Shown here piece by piece: positions 36,671 through 46,372 of a stretch of 64,000 bases of DNA. Position 1 is the stretch's first letter, and the number at the start of each line of letters is the position of its first letter. Under the pieces are notes generated by a model. That model had not been told where the DNA came from, ran no database searches, and worked only from the letters and a program-made list of their open reading frames with translations. The stretch comes from Mycobacterium numidiamassiliense (GTDB lineage Bacteria; Actinomycetota; Actinomycetes; Mycobacteriales; Mycobacteriaceae), in contig NZ_FUEZ01000004.1 of the NCBI RefSeq assembly GCF_900157365.1, positions 1,289,066 through 1,353,065 on the forward strand, written 5' to 3'. The position numbers and the translations under genes are program-made.

Positions 36671-36702
36671 AAGGCGCCGATATGGTGCACCCGTGGATGG
36701 CG

Positions 36703-37728
36703 TCAGTGCAGTTGCGAAAGAAGGCGCGTCGCGGCCGCACCATAGCCGGCGCGTCGTCGGCGTCCGACCAGGAAGCTTGGCGGTGATGCAAATGCCGTGT
36801 CGGGCAGTCGTTTGCGAGCTGCAAGCATTTCGCGCGCCTGTGTGTCATCGCCGCAGATCGCGATCGACCACAGCATATCGTCGGTGACGTGGTCGGCGAT
36901 CGTTTCCGGATGGCCGCTGCGGAAGGCCGATCGGATCCGGGCGACCTCGTCTGTCCAACCGTGCAGTTCAACGAGTGAGTCGTAGGTCTTCACGGTGAAG
37001 TAGAAGGCGATCTGCAGCCGCGCGTCCCGGATAGCCCGGGAAGGGTCGTTGTTGTCGATCGCGGTGATCAGCCAACCCCAGCGGCGTAGTTCGGCCGCGC
37101 CACGTCCGCTTGATTCGGCGCCGCGGGCCAGTTCTGGCTCGACGAGTTCGGTCCACCAGCGATCGGTGAACAGGCCGTGCCCCAGCACGCCGTCGGCGGT
37201 GCGACCTGCCGTCCGCAACATGATCTTGTTGAAGGCGCCGATCAAGATGGGCACGTCCAACCGGCCGAGCACGGGTGCGCGGATGTCGGCGTCGATCGTG
37301 TAGAACCGGCCCTCGTATCGAACGCGTTCGCCGTTCTCGGCGTTCAGGAACGCCCTGATCGCCTCGACCAATTCGGCCATCCGGGGTGCGGGGTGGGTGG
37401 CGTCGACACCGAACCAGTCCCTGTTCATTCGCGAGGTCCCCGACCCAAGTCCCAGAAAGACCCTGCCCGGCGCGAGTGTGGAGAGATGTCGGACGGCCGC
37501 GGCGTGCACGAACGGGGACCGGGCGAACGCATAGGCGATACCCGGGCCGATGTTCGCCTGCGAGGTACCGAGGGCCATCTCAGTCGCTGTGATGTAGGCG
37601 TTGAGGTCGGCGAACTCGCCGGCGCAAAACGCCTGCGCGCCGGCGGTCTCCGCCTGCGCTGCCAGCGCGGGCCCCAGCCACGGCAGACCCCAGTCCATGC
37701 GCCCTCGCATCCGTCTAGAGCACATCAT
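36703..37728 (-). CDS. LLM-class F420-dependent oxidoreductase
   Basis: This 341-aa luciferase-like protein shows GRVFLGLGSGTSRMNRDWFG, VLGRLDVPILIGAFNKIMLR and ADGVLGHGL, typical of mycobacterial F420-type LLM enzymes. The start is uncertain; in-frame methionines at residues 1, 2, 7 and 11 are possible, and relatives begin near MDWGLPW. It is divergent from the second KshA-like gene, with a TAGACA/TGTCAA-type repeat between them. Only limited similarity to the LLM protein at 16140 is visible, so it is probably not a duplicate. Confidence 0.88.
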   Translation of the reverse strand: MMCSRRMRGRMDWGLPWLGPALAAQAETAGAQAFCAGEFADLNAYITATEMALGTSQANIGPGIAYAFARSPFVHAAAVRHLSTLAPGRVFLGLGSGTSRMNRDWFGVDATHPAPRMAELVEAIRAFLNAENGERVRYEGRFYTIDADIRAPVLGRLDVPILIGAFNKIMLRTAGRTADGVLGHGLFTDRWWTELVEPELARGAESSGRGAAELRRWGWLITAIDNNDPSRAIRDARLQIAFYFTVKTYDSLVELHGWTDEVARIRSAFRSGHPETIADHVTDDMLWSIAICGDDTQAREMLAARKRLPDTAFASPPSFLVGRRRRAGYGAAATRLLSQLH

Positions 37729-37797
37729 TAACCTAGTAAGATAAGTGATTGTACGTCCTGATTGGTCGCCGTGGGGAATTCGCCGGATGGCACGCTC

Positions 37798-37819
37798 TTT
37801 TAGACAAAAGTGTCAAAAA
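37798..37819. promoter_or_regulatory. Inverted repeat TTTTAGACA-AAAG-TGTCAAAAA
   Basis: Nine-base arms with one mismatch flank four bases. The inner 16 bp read TAGACAAAAGTGTCAA, one mismatch from the TTGAC-N6-GTCAA pattern at 8365 and 8454. It lies between the divergent LLM and KshA-like genes, 58 bp before the latter's start, and is a candidate operator shared with the CoA-transferase operon. Confidence 0.6.
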
Positions 37820-37876
37820 TGGGTAGCCTCGAAATACGGCTGTTTAGGTATCGCGCGTGGAAAGGGCGTTCGGATA

Positions 37877-38890
37877 ATGCAAACCCTGCCGAGCATGCTG
37901 CCCACCGGTTGGTTTCAGGTGGCCTGGAGTGCTGATATCGCCGTCGCCGAGGTGGTCCCGATGCACTACTTCGGCCGGGATCTGGTCGCCTTCCGGCAGC
38001 TGGACGGGGTGGTGAAGGTGCTGGACGCGCACTGCCAGCATCTTGGCGCCAGCCTGGCCCACGGTGGGTGCGTAGTCGAAGAAGGCATCCAGTGTCCGTT
38101 TCACGGCTGGGTGTGGAACGGCGCCGGACGCAATGTCCACATCCCGTACCAGGATCGGCCCAACAAGGCCCGCCGAGTACGTTCCTATCCGGTCGCGGAG
38201 CTCAACGACTCGATCTTGATCTGGCATGACAGCGCCGGCCGGGAGCCGCTATGGGTGGCGCCGGACGCCTTCGCGGTGCTCGGCGATCATATCCGCTCGC
38301 GGCGGTTCCACCCGTTTGGCGCCGATTGCCGGACGCGGCACGAGCGGGTAAAGGTGCATCCCCAGGTGATCGCCGAGAACGCCGTCGATCCCCACCACTT
38401 CCAATTCGTCCATCGCACCCCGATCAGTCCCGTGGTGTTGCGTGAAAGCACCGACAGCTCGACCTGGTCGGCCAAGGTCGGCTTCGGCAGGAGGTGGGGC
38501 GACGGCCTGGACCGCGACGGCGACACGATGAACACGATCGAGATCTATTGGTCAGGCCTCGGTCTCAGCTACAGCGGCGAACACGTCCGCGACGGAATCC
38601 GGGTCATCTCGATCTGCGCGACACCAGTCGACGACACCAGGTCCGACATCTTCGCCGGGTACTGGATCAGCGAGGAAAACGCAGCGGGCCCTGGTGATTT
38701 CGAGGCTCGGCTGGCCGCGGCGAAAGTCGCCCTACCCGACGACATCCGGATCTGGGAGCACCAGGAGTATCTCGAACGGCCGGGCCTGGCGACCTCGGAG
38801 GGGGCGGGCTTTCGCGCGCTGCGCCGGTGGGCGAGCGGGTTCTATCCCGAACCGCAGGCCACAGCCGAACCGGCTACGCGTGGCGCCTGA
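37877..38890 (+). CDS. Rieske non-heme iron oxygenase, KshA-like, copy 2
   Basis: The start at 37877 (MQTLPSMLPTGWFQ) aligns exactly with the copy at 2593; a longer frame from 37745 runs through the operator and is rejected. The 337-aa protein keeps the Rieske ligands (C53, H55, C73, H76) and the iron segment DPHHFQFVHRTPISP, and both ends align with copy 1. As with copy 1, no reductase partner is encoded nearby. The two oxygenases may act on different intermediates or at different positions of one substrate. The stop lies 11 bp inside the next gene. Confidence 0.92.
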   Translation: MQTLPSMLPTGWFQVAWSADIAVAEVVPMHYFGRDLVAFRQLDGVVKVLDAHCQHLGASLAHGGCVVEEGIQCPFHGWVWNGAGRNVHIPYQDRPNKARRVRSYPVAELNDSILIWHDSAGREPLWVAPDAFAVLGDHIRSRRFHPFGADCRTRHERVKVHPQVIAENAVDPHHFQFVHRTPISPVVLRESTDSSTWSAKVGFGRRWGDGLDRDGDTMNTIEIYWSGLGLSYSGEHVRDGIRVISICATPVDDTRSDIFAGYWISEENAAGPGDFEARLAAAKVALPDDIRIWEHQEYLERPGLATSEGAGFRALRRWASGFYPEPQATAEPATRGA

Positions 38891-39491
38891 GGGCTCGCCC
38901 CGGCGGCCAACACGCAAGTCCGACCGCACCCGGGAATCAATCCTCGACGCCGCGCGGACGGCGTTCGCGCGCAAGGGTTTTTCGGGCGTCACCATCAGGG
39001 ACATCACCGACCTCGCACCTGTCACCCGGGCGAACTTCTACTATTACTTCTCCGACAAGACCGAGCTCTTCATCGACCTCGGCACCAATACCTACCGCGA
39101 AGCGCTGGCGGTTGTCGAGGGTTTCATGGAGCAGGGGAGCCCGCCCAGCCGGGAGGACGTCGAGGCCTGGGTTGCCGGCTACTTCGACTACCTCGACCGC
39201 AACGGTGCGTTCGTCATCCGCTCCACCGAGGACATGCCTCCCGATCGCAAATTCCGCGCCGCGGTCGCCCGCTCGCACCGTCGAACCGCCGCCGCGCTCG
39301 GTGAGGGCATCGCAAAGATCGCGCCGACACCGCCCAACCTTGACCCCGTGGCTACCGGGCTGGTGATTATGGCGATGCTCGAACGCTCATGGCTGATGGT
39401 TCGCCACAACGAGGTCCCGTCGACGACGCGCCAAGCGGTGCTTATGGCGGCCACCGAAATGCTGTGGCGAACGGTCAACGGTCAGACCTGA
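38880..39491 (+). CDS. TetR-family transcriptional regulator
   Basis: The GTG at 38880 overlaps the KshA-like stop by 11 bp and gives 203 aa; the longer frame from 38694 lies within the oxygenase gene. The N-terminal helix-turn-helix is VTIRDITDLAPVTRANFYYYF. Cotranscription with the oxygenase suggests feedback control of this operon, for which the repeat at 37798 is the obvious candidate site. Its 3' end overlaps the convergent isochorismatase-like gene by 17 bp. Confidence 0.9.
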   Translation: MAPEGSPRRPTRKSDRTRESILDAARTAFARKGFSGVTIRDITDLAPVTRANFYYYFSDKTELFIDLGTNTYREALAVVEGFMEQGSPPSREDVEAWVAGYFDYLDRNGAFVIRSTEDMPPDRKFRAAVARSHRRTAAALGEGIAKIAPTPPNLDPVATGLVIMAMLERSWLMVRHNEVPSTTRQAVLMAATEMLWRTVNGQT

Positions 39492-40092
39492 CCGATGCCC
39501 ATTCGTCGATGAGCTTATCGATCGTGGTCAGCCGACCCAGCACGGCAATAGTGTTGTCCAGCACCTGTTCTGCATAGTCCTTGGGGGTTCCACCGACAGC
39601 GTCGCGCGGGACGACGAGGTCGAAACCGGCCTGCGTAACATGCCCGGCAGTGTGGGTGATCGCCAGGTTCAGCGAGACGCCGGCAAGGACGATGGTGCTC
39701 ACACCCAAGCCCCTGAGCACAGGCAGCAATTCGGAATCGAGCGTGGGGAACAGGCCGTGATGGCGCGGTAACACCAGATCGGTGGGCGCCAGCAGCTCGG
39801 GAAGCACTGCGGTGGAGGCGGTTCCGGGAGCCCAATGTGCGGTTGCCGGGCCCAGCGCCCGCCAGATACGCGCCGTACCGGTCGGCCGCCCGCCGAGGTT
39901 GCCCTCGTAGGTCGCATGCACCACTCGTGCGCCGAGCCGGCGGGCGGAATCGAGAAGTCGGCGCACACCGGAGACGAGTTCGGAGCTGTCGGCGGCCAAG
40001 GCGGGCAAGACGGATTCGGGGCCCAGTACACCGTTCTGGCATTCGACGCAGACAACGGCCGTAATCTCGGGGTCCCATGGAGTCGGAGCCAT
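39475..40092 (-). CDS. Isochorismatase-family protein lacking the catalytic cysteine
   Basis: This 205-aa protein has the isochorismatase/cysteine-hydrolase fold (AVVCVECQNGVLGPES; LGARVVHATYEG; TIVLAGVSLNLAITHTAGH). The usual catalytic triad is Asp-Lys-Cys. Here the first position reads glutamate (VECQN), and the cysteine position in the GVxxNxCVxxTA motif is alanine (NLAITHTA), so nucleophilic hydrolase activity is unlikely by the standard mechanism. It may belong to a metal-independent or pseudoenzyme subfamily. It is divergent from the FadD gene at 40201. Confidence 0.85.
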   Translation of the reverse strand: MAPTPWDPEITAVVCVECQNGVLGPESVLPALAADSSELVSGVRRLLDSARRLGARVVHATYEGNLGGRPTGTARIWRALGPATAHWAPGTASTAVLPELLAPTDLVLPRHHGLFPTLDSELLPVLRGLGVSTIVLAGVSLNLAITHTAGHVTQAGFDLVVPRDAVGGTPKDYAEQVLDNTIAVLGRLTTIDKLIDEWASVRSDR

Positions 40093-40200
40093 CCTTCGAC
40101 CCTAGTATATTTTTTGACACTCGTGACGAAATATTTGGTAGATCCCGTACGGAATATAAGGATTCGTCTCCTCTGCATCGACAGAATCTAAGGTGACATC

Positions 40201-41730
40201 ATGGAGATCCGCGATCACATCTCATCCGGTAAACCTGCGCTGGTCCTCGCTCGGGCTGGCACCGTGATCCACTTCGCCGAGCTGGAGAAGCGTGCGAACC
40301 GTCTGGCTCACTTCTGGTACGCCGCCGGACTTCGTGAGGGCGACACCGTCGCGGCAATACTCGAGAACAACGAACACGTCCATGCTGTGATGTGGGCGGC
40401 GAGGCGAAGCGGTCTGTACTACGCGTTGATCAACACCCACCTCACCGCCGCCGAGGCGGCCTACATCGTCGACAACAGTTCAGCCAAGGCGGTGATCGGG
40501 TCACGCGCGACGCGCAGCGTCTGCGAAGGCCTCGCCGATCATTCCCCCAGCGGGCTACCCGAGCTGCTGTTGATCGCCGACGACGATCTGGCCGGATGGG
40601 ATCGCTACCCGGAATGTGTTGCCGACCAACCCGATACGCCTATCCCCGACGAACGCGAAGGCGATCTGCTGCAGTACTCGTCGGGAACCACTGGGCGACC
40701 CAAGGGGATCCGCCGCGACCTTGCGCATCTACCACCGAACGAAGCACCCAACATCTTGATGCCGTTGATGAATGCCGTCGGAATCACCGGCGATTCGGTG
40801 TATCTGAGCCCGGCTCCGCTGTACCACACCGCACCGTCGTTCTGGTCGATGGTGGTGCAGTCGCTTGGCGGCACCACCGTCGTGATGGAGAAGTTCGACC
40901 CCGAAGATGCGCTCGAGTGCATCCAGCGCTATGGCATCACGCACGGCCAATTCGTCCCGGCGATGTTCGTGCGGATGCTCAAACTGCCCGAAGCCGTGCG
41001 CAATTCGTATGACGTATCCAGTCTGCGCCGGGTGGTGCATGCGGCCGCACCATGCCCGGTGGACATCAAGAAACAGATGATCGCGTGGTGGGGGCCGATC
41101 ATCGACGAGTACTACGCCGCTTCGGAGGCGGTGGGAGCCTCGTTCATCCGTGCCGAGGACTGGCTGGACCACCCCGGCTCGGTCGGCCGACCGTTGGTCG
41201 GGATCCCGCACATCCTCGACGAGATCGGCCAGGAGTTACCGCCCGGCGCACCCGGTGAGATCTATTACGAGGGAGGACATTCGTTCCAGTACCTCAAGGA
41301 CGATGCGAAGACGGCGGCGGCACACGATGCGCATGGCTGGGTGACCGTGGGTGACATCGGCTATCTCGACGCGGACGGCTACCTCTATCTCACTGATCGC
41401 CGCCACCACATGATCATTTCGGGTGGGGTGAACATCTACCCGCAAGAAGCCGAAGACCTGCTGATCACCCATCCCAAGGTGCTAGACGCCGCGGTCTTCG
41501 GTATTCCGGACGATGAAATGGGTCAGGCTGTCAAAGGGGTGGTGCAGACGGTAGATCCGGCTGATGCCAACGACGGCTTCGCCGCGGAGTTATTGGACTG
41601 GCTGCGAAACCGGTTGGCGCACTACTACAAGTGTCCTTGATCGCTGTCATTCGAGGCGGAGCTGCCCCGAACTGATGCCGGTAAGTTGTACAAGCAGCAG
41701 CTCGTTGGCAAATACTCGATGACCGGATAG
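40201..41730 (+). pseudogene. FadD-type acyl-CoA synthetase with premature TGA removing the catalytic lysine
   Basis: The ANL-superfamily frame shows YSSGTTGRPKGI (residues about 159-170), the middle YYAASEAVGAS region and the C-terminal hinge (LYLTDRRHHMIISGGVNIYP). It stops at TGA 41638-41640 after 479 codons, straight after HYYKCP. The same frame then continues for 29 more sense codons with the expected tail, including ELPRTDAGKLYKQQLVG, to TAG at 41728-41730. The missing tail carries the invariant A10 lysine needed for adenylation. HYKCPRS is usual in relatives, so CGA to TGA is the likely change. Unless read through, the product should be inactive for adenylation. Confidence 0.85.
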
Positions 41731-41734
41731 CCGG

Positions 41735-42907
<1,173 letters not shown>

Positions 42908-43705
42908 TTAGAACGCCGATCGGTGCAGACCTCCGTCGACTTCGATCCAGTTGCCGGTGATGTAGCCGGCGGGTTCGGAGCACAGATAGGTGATGAGCGA
43001 GGCGATTTCGCGCGGTCTGCCCATCCGCGCCGCGGGGACGCGGGCCCCGGTGAGCATAAAGTCGCGTCGTTCCTGCTCGGTGCTGGCCCCGACGTGCTGA
43101 TCCAGATAGGCGAGCGCGTTCTCGGTCTCGATCCAGCCGGGCGCGACGGTATTGACGGTAATGCCGTATCGGGCGTACTCGTCGGAGACGGTCTTGAGCA
43201 ATCCGATCGTTGACGGACGGCTGGTATTGGCCACCACGTGATGGATGCTGCCCGTGGGCTCCTTCGCTGTGGCTGAACCGATGTGGACGAAGCGGCCCCA
43301 ACCCGCTTCCTTCATCGCGGGCAGCACCGCGTGCAGGAGCAGGATTTGGCTCGTGGTGTGCATGTCGAAGGACTCGCGGTAGATGTTCACGTCGCTGATG
43401 TCTGCGAAGTCCCCGGGCTTTTGGTACTTGGATTGACCGATGACGATGAGAGGCGGCCCATGCGCGGCCGTCACTTCTCGCACCGCGTTCTGGAGCTGTT
43501 CGGCGTTGCTGACATCGGCGGTGACGCCGATCGCGATGCCACCCTCGTTACGGATCGTTTCGACGGCGGCGTCAATATCGGACTTGGTGCGGGCCAGTAT
43601 TGCCACCCGGGCACCCTCTGCGGCAAGCAATTTCGCGGCTTCGAAACCGATTCCCTTACTGCCGCCGACGATCAGCGCTGATCGGCCGTCGATTCCGTAA
43701 TGCAT
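42908..43705 (-). CDS. SDR-family protein with atypical catalytic motif
   Basis: This 265-aa SDR has a proper nucleotide-binding motif (VGGSKGIGFEAA) and C-terminal ITGNWIEVDGG. Where classical SDRs have YxxxK it reads VANTSRPSTIGLLKT, so both the tyrosine and lysine are replaced (N and R by position). A known FabG-like SDR subfamily has this N-x-x-R replacement. The reaction is therefore uncertain. It lies between the mycofactocin-type SDR and the P450 in one operon. Confidence 0.88.
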   Translation of the reverse strand: MHYGIDGRSALIVGGSKGIGFEAAKLLAAEGARVAILARTKSDIDAAVETIRNEGGIAIGVTADVSNAEQLQNAVREVTAAHGPPLIVIGQSKYQKPGDFADISDVNIYRESFDMHTTSQILLLHAVLPAMKEAGWGRFVHIGSATAKEPTGSIHHVVANTSRPSTIGLLKTVSDEYARYGITVNTVAPGWIETENALAYLDQHVGASTEQERRDFMLTGARVPAARMGRPREIASLITYLCSEPAGYITGNWIEVDGGLHRSAF

Positions 43706-43717
43706 CCGCTACGCCGA

Positions 43718-44548
43718 CTAGCCTCGCCGCACGTCCATCCCGGCGTCCACCTTCAGCATGCTTCCGGTGAACGAACGGCCCGCGTCGCTGATCAAGAACA
43801 GGATCGTGTTGCTGACGTCGCGCGGCTCGATCAGCGGCAAGTCCGGCAGTGCGGTCTGGACCGCATTGACCATGCGGGGGTTGTCCTCGATCACCTTGAA
43901 CAGCGCCGGGTTGTCAGTGATCATCGGGGTGGCGCAATTCGTCGGCGCCACCGCATTGACGCGAATACGGTCGGGGGCAAGCATGGCCGCGTACGCGCGG
44001 ACCAGGCCGACGATGGCGACCTTGGACATCAGGTAGGCGTCGCTGCCGCCGCGGCCGTCGGTGAGGTCCAGCAGGGCGATCATCGAACTCGTCGCGATCA
44101 GATTGCCGCCCTCGCCACGTTCTTTCATGTGGGGGATCGCCACCTGGAAGGCGTTCCACACCCCGATGAGCATGATGTCGAGCCCCAGCCTCAGCGCCTC
44201 TGACGCGTCGCGCTCATCGGCGTTCGTCAGCACGACCCCGGCATTGGCGAGCACCGTGTCGACGTGGCCGAACTCAGCGACGCCCGCGTCGAACGCCTCC
44301 TGCAGCGCGGCTTTATCGCGGACGTCGGCCTTGCGGGTGAGCATCTTCCTGCCGGTTTTCTCCACCAGGCGGGCCGTCTCCTCGAGATCGTCTTCGGTGC
44401 CAAGTGCATAGGGCACGATGTCGAGGTTCTCGCAGATGTCGATGCCGACGATGTCGGCACCTTGCTCGGCGCACATCACCGCATGCGAACGGCCTTGCCC
44501 GCGAGCGGCTCCGGTGATGAAGACAACCCTGCCGTCCAGTGAACCCAT
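43718..44548 (-). CDS. Mycofactocin-coupled SDR-family oxidoreductase
   Basis: The 276-aa SDR shows the TIGR03971-type N terminus (TGAARGQGRSHAVMCAEQGADIVGID), a long insert after the first fold (about residues 40-65) and intact YxxxK (DAYLMSKVAIVG). This subfamily usually holds a non-exchangeable nicotinamide cofactor that is re-oxidised by the peptide-derived redox carrier mycofactocin. It probably oxidises an alcohol produced by the P450 or Rieske enzymes. It is the first gene of the minus operon under operator-like site B. Confidence 0.9.
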   Translation of the reverse strand: MGSLDGRVVFITGAARGQGRSHAVMCAEQGADIVGIDICENLDIVPYALGTEDDLEETARLVEKTGRKMLTRKADVRDKAALQEAFDAGVAEFGHVDTVLANAGVVLTNADERDASEALRLGLDIMLIGVWNAFQVAIPHMKERGEGGNLIATSSMIALLDLTDGRGGSDAYLMSKVAIVGLVRAYAAMLAPDRIRVNAVAPTNCATPMITDNPALFKVIEDNPRMVNAVQTALPDLPLIEPRDVSNTILFLISDAGRSFTGSMLKVDAGMDVRRG

Positions 44549-44651
44549 GTCTTTAAGCCTCCAGTAGCTCGCTATCGGCCGCGCTCTGCGCGACGGTGAG
44601 GGCGCGACGCAGTGATGTGCGCCACGTTACGCCGGGGAATTGGAATCATAC

Positions 44652-44667
44652 AACTATTTGGCTAATT
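44652..44667 (+). promoter_or_regulatory. 16-bp AACTAT-N4-CTARTT operator-like repeat, site B
   Basis: It reads AACTATTTGGCTAATT, preceded by ATAC, and lies between the divergent mycofactocin-type SDR operon and the enoyl-CoA hydratase gene, 43 bp before the hydratase ATG. Arms AACTA and TAATT are a near inverted repeat. Related sites: 19593 and 49541. Confidence 0.6.
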
Positions 44668-44709
44668 TGGTGGACGACGGCACACTCCGAGCCTTGGAAG
44701 GGATCTCAC

Positions 44710-45537
44710 ATGACCGACAGCCCCAATGGCGGTCCGCGCCCACCCGACGGTGATTGGTTGGGGAGCCCCTACCTGAGGTTCGAACGTGAAGGTGCGTTTG
44801 CGATTTGCACCTTGGACCGCCCCGAGGCGCGGAATGCGATGACGCCTGCGATGTACTTCGGTATCCGTTACGCGGTGAGTCGCGTCAATGCGGATCCCGA
44901 CCTCGCGGGCCTGCTCATCACCGGCACCGGTGACGTTTTTGCGCCGGGAGGTGACATGGGTCAGAAAGCAGCGGACAACTGGATGGACTTCGCTTCCATC
45001 CTGGGCACCGACGTCACGCCGTTCGACACGCTGCGGCAGTCGGCCAAGCCGGTCGTGTCCGCGGTCAATGGCCTCTGTCAGGGTGGTGGGCTGCAGATCG
45101 CGATGTGCAGCGACCTCGCCGTGGTGAGCGATCGGGCCGTCTTCCGGGTCCCGGAATTGTTCCGTGGCATCGCCGACACGTACTACAGCCAGGTGCTGGC
45201 CCGGCTGATCGGACCGGTCCGGACCAAGGACCTGATGTTCACCGGACGGACGCTGAACGCCGAGGAGGCGCTCGACTGGGGCATGGTGAGCAGGGTGGTC
45301 CCGCATGGCGACCTGTTGAGCGTCGCCAAGGAATTGCTCGCGCAGTGCTGCCGGACCGCTCCCGGAGCGCGCGGGTTGGTCAAGGCGAGCCTGGACAATT
45401 ACCTCGGGCTGTACGACCGGATCGGCATGACGACCAGTCTCTTCGGTCCCGAGGCGGCCGAAGGCTTCCGGGCGTTCAAGCAGAAGAACTCGCCGGACTG
45501 GGTGCACCCGAAACTTCGGGTGGAGGGCCGGTTGTAG
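44710..45537 (+). CDS. Enoyl-CoA hydratase/isomerase (crotonase family)
   Basis: The ATG at 44710 gives 275 aa, preceded by GGAAGGGA. The crotonase fold is clear: CTLDRPEARNAMTPAM, APGGDMG oxyanion strand and VNGLCQGGGLQIAMCSDLA. Of the two catalytic glutamates of rat enoyl-CoA hydratase, the first position appears as glutamine (GGGLQIAM) and the second is kept (FRVPELFRGI). An isomerase or altered hydratase activity is therefore possible. It is convergent with the SDR gene at 45584. Confidence 0.9.
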   Translation: MTDSPNGGPRPPDGDWLGSPYLRFEREGAFAICTLDRPEARNAMTPAMYFGIRYAVSRVNADPDLAGLLITGTGDVFAPGGDMGQKAADNWMDFASILGTDVTPFDTLRQSAKPVVSAVNGLCQGGGLQIAMCSDLAVVSDRAVFRVPELFRGIADTYYSQVLARLIGPVRTKDLMFTGRTLNAEEALDWGMVSRVVPHGDLLSVAKELLAQCCRTAPGARGLVKASLDNYLGLYDRIGMTTSLFGPEAAEGFRAFKQKNSPDWVHPKLRVEGRL

Positions 45538-45583
45538 CGCGTCGCTACGCCTGACGCGAGGCCGGCCCGTCCGCCCGCGCCGG

Positions 45584-46363
45584 TTACTTCGGAGTGAAGC
45601 GCTGCGCGCCGTCGAGGCGCATCACCTCGCCGTTGACGTAGCCATTGGACAGCAGGAACGTCACGGCGTCGGCGTACTCGGCAGGAGTGCCCAGTCGTTT
45701 CGGGAAGGGGATGTTCGCGGCGAACTTGGCGATTGCCTCCTCACCGACCGACTCCATGATCGGCGTCTTCATCGTTCCCGGTGCGATGGTGTTGACCCGG
45801 ATGCCCACCGAACTCAGGTCGCGGGCCGCGGCGATGGTGAGCCCGATGACGCCGGCTTTCGCTGCGGCATAGGCGGTCTGCCCGATCTGGCCCTCATAGC
45901 CCGCGACCGAGGCGGTCATGACGATGGCACCCCGTTCGCCGTCCTCGCGGGGTTCGGCGGCGGCTACCGACGCCGCTACCAGCCGGGTCAGATTGTAGGT
46001 GCCGTTCAGATACAGGTTGATGGTCTTGGTGAAGCCGGCCATGTCGGCGGGGCTGCCATCGCGCTGCACGATCCGCTGGGCGACCCCGAACCCGCCGTGC
46101 GCAACGACCGCGTAGCGCAACCGACCGAGCTGGTTGGCCTGCTCGATGGCACCCTGCACGCTGTCGTCGCTCGTCACGTCGGTACTGACGAACAGCGCCC
46201 GACCGCCCAGCTCGTCGGCCAGAGCCTTGCCCTTGTCGACGGCGAGATCGGCGATCACCACACCAAGACCCTCGGCATGAAGCCGACGGACCGTGGCCTC
46301 GCCCAGACCGCCCGCGCCGCCGCTGACAATCGCCGACGCGCCCTCGAATTGCTGCACCGTCAC
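45584..46363 (-). CDS. Short-chain dehydrogenase/reductase, copy 2 of the 5078 gene
   Basis: The 259-aa SDR is nearly identical to the protein at 5078-5860 (same GGAGGLGEATVRRLH, AYAAAKAGVIGLT and MRLDGAQRFTPK/LRLDGAQRFTPK tail, with about 28 differences by eye). It has intact YxxxK. It is the last gene of a minus-strand operon with an HSDL2-like SDR and two acyl-CoA dehydrogenases, fitting the 3-hydroxyacyl-CoA dehydrogenase step of that set. Confidence 0.94.
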   Translation of the reverse strand: MTVQQFEGASAIVSGGAGGLGEATVRRLHAEGLGVVIADLAVDKGKALADELGGRALFVSTDVTSDDSVQGAIEQANQLGRLRYAVVAHGGFGVAQRIVQRDGSPADMAGFTKTINLYLNGTYNLTRLVAASVAAAEPREDGERGAIVMTASVAGYEGQIGQTAYAAAKAGVIGLTIAAARDLSSVGIRVNTIAPGTMKTPIMESVGEEAIAKFAANIPFPKRLGTPAEYADAVTFLLSNGYVNGEVMRLDGAQRFTPK

Positions 46364-46372
46364 CAGTTCTCC

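Noticed and set aside
40111..40130. Possible third TTGACA-type operator between the isochorismatase-like and FadD genes
   Set aside because: Only one half-site (TTTTTTGACA) fits; the right half does not form the GTCAA arm.
41638..41640. Selenocysteine or programmed readthrough at the FadD TGA
   Set aside because: Relatives have an ordinary arginine at this point, no SECIS-like structure was noticed, and FadD enzymes are not selenoproteins; a nonsense change is simpler.
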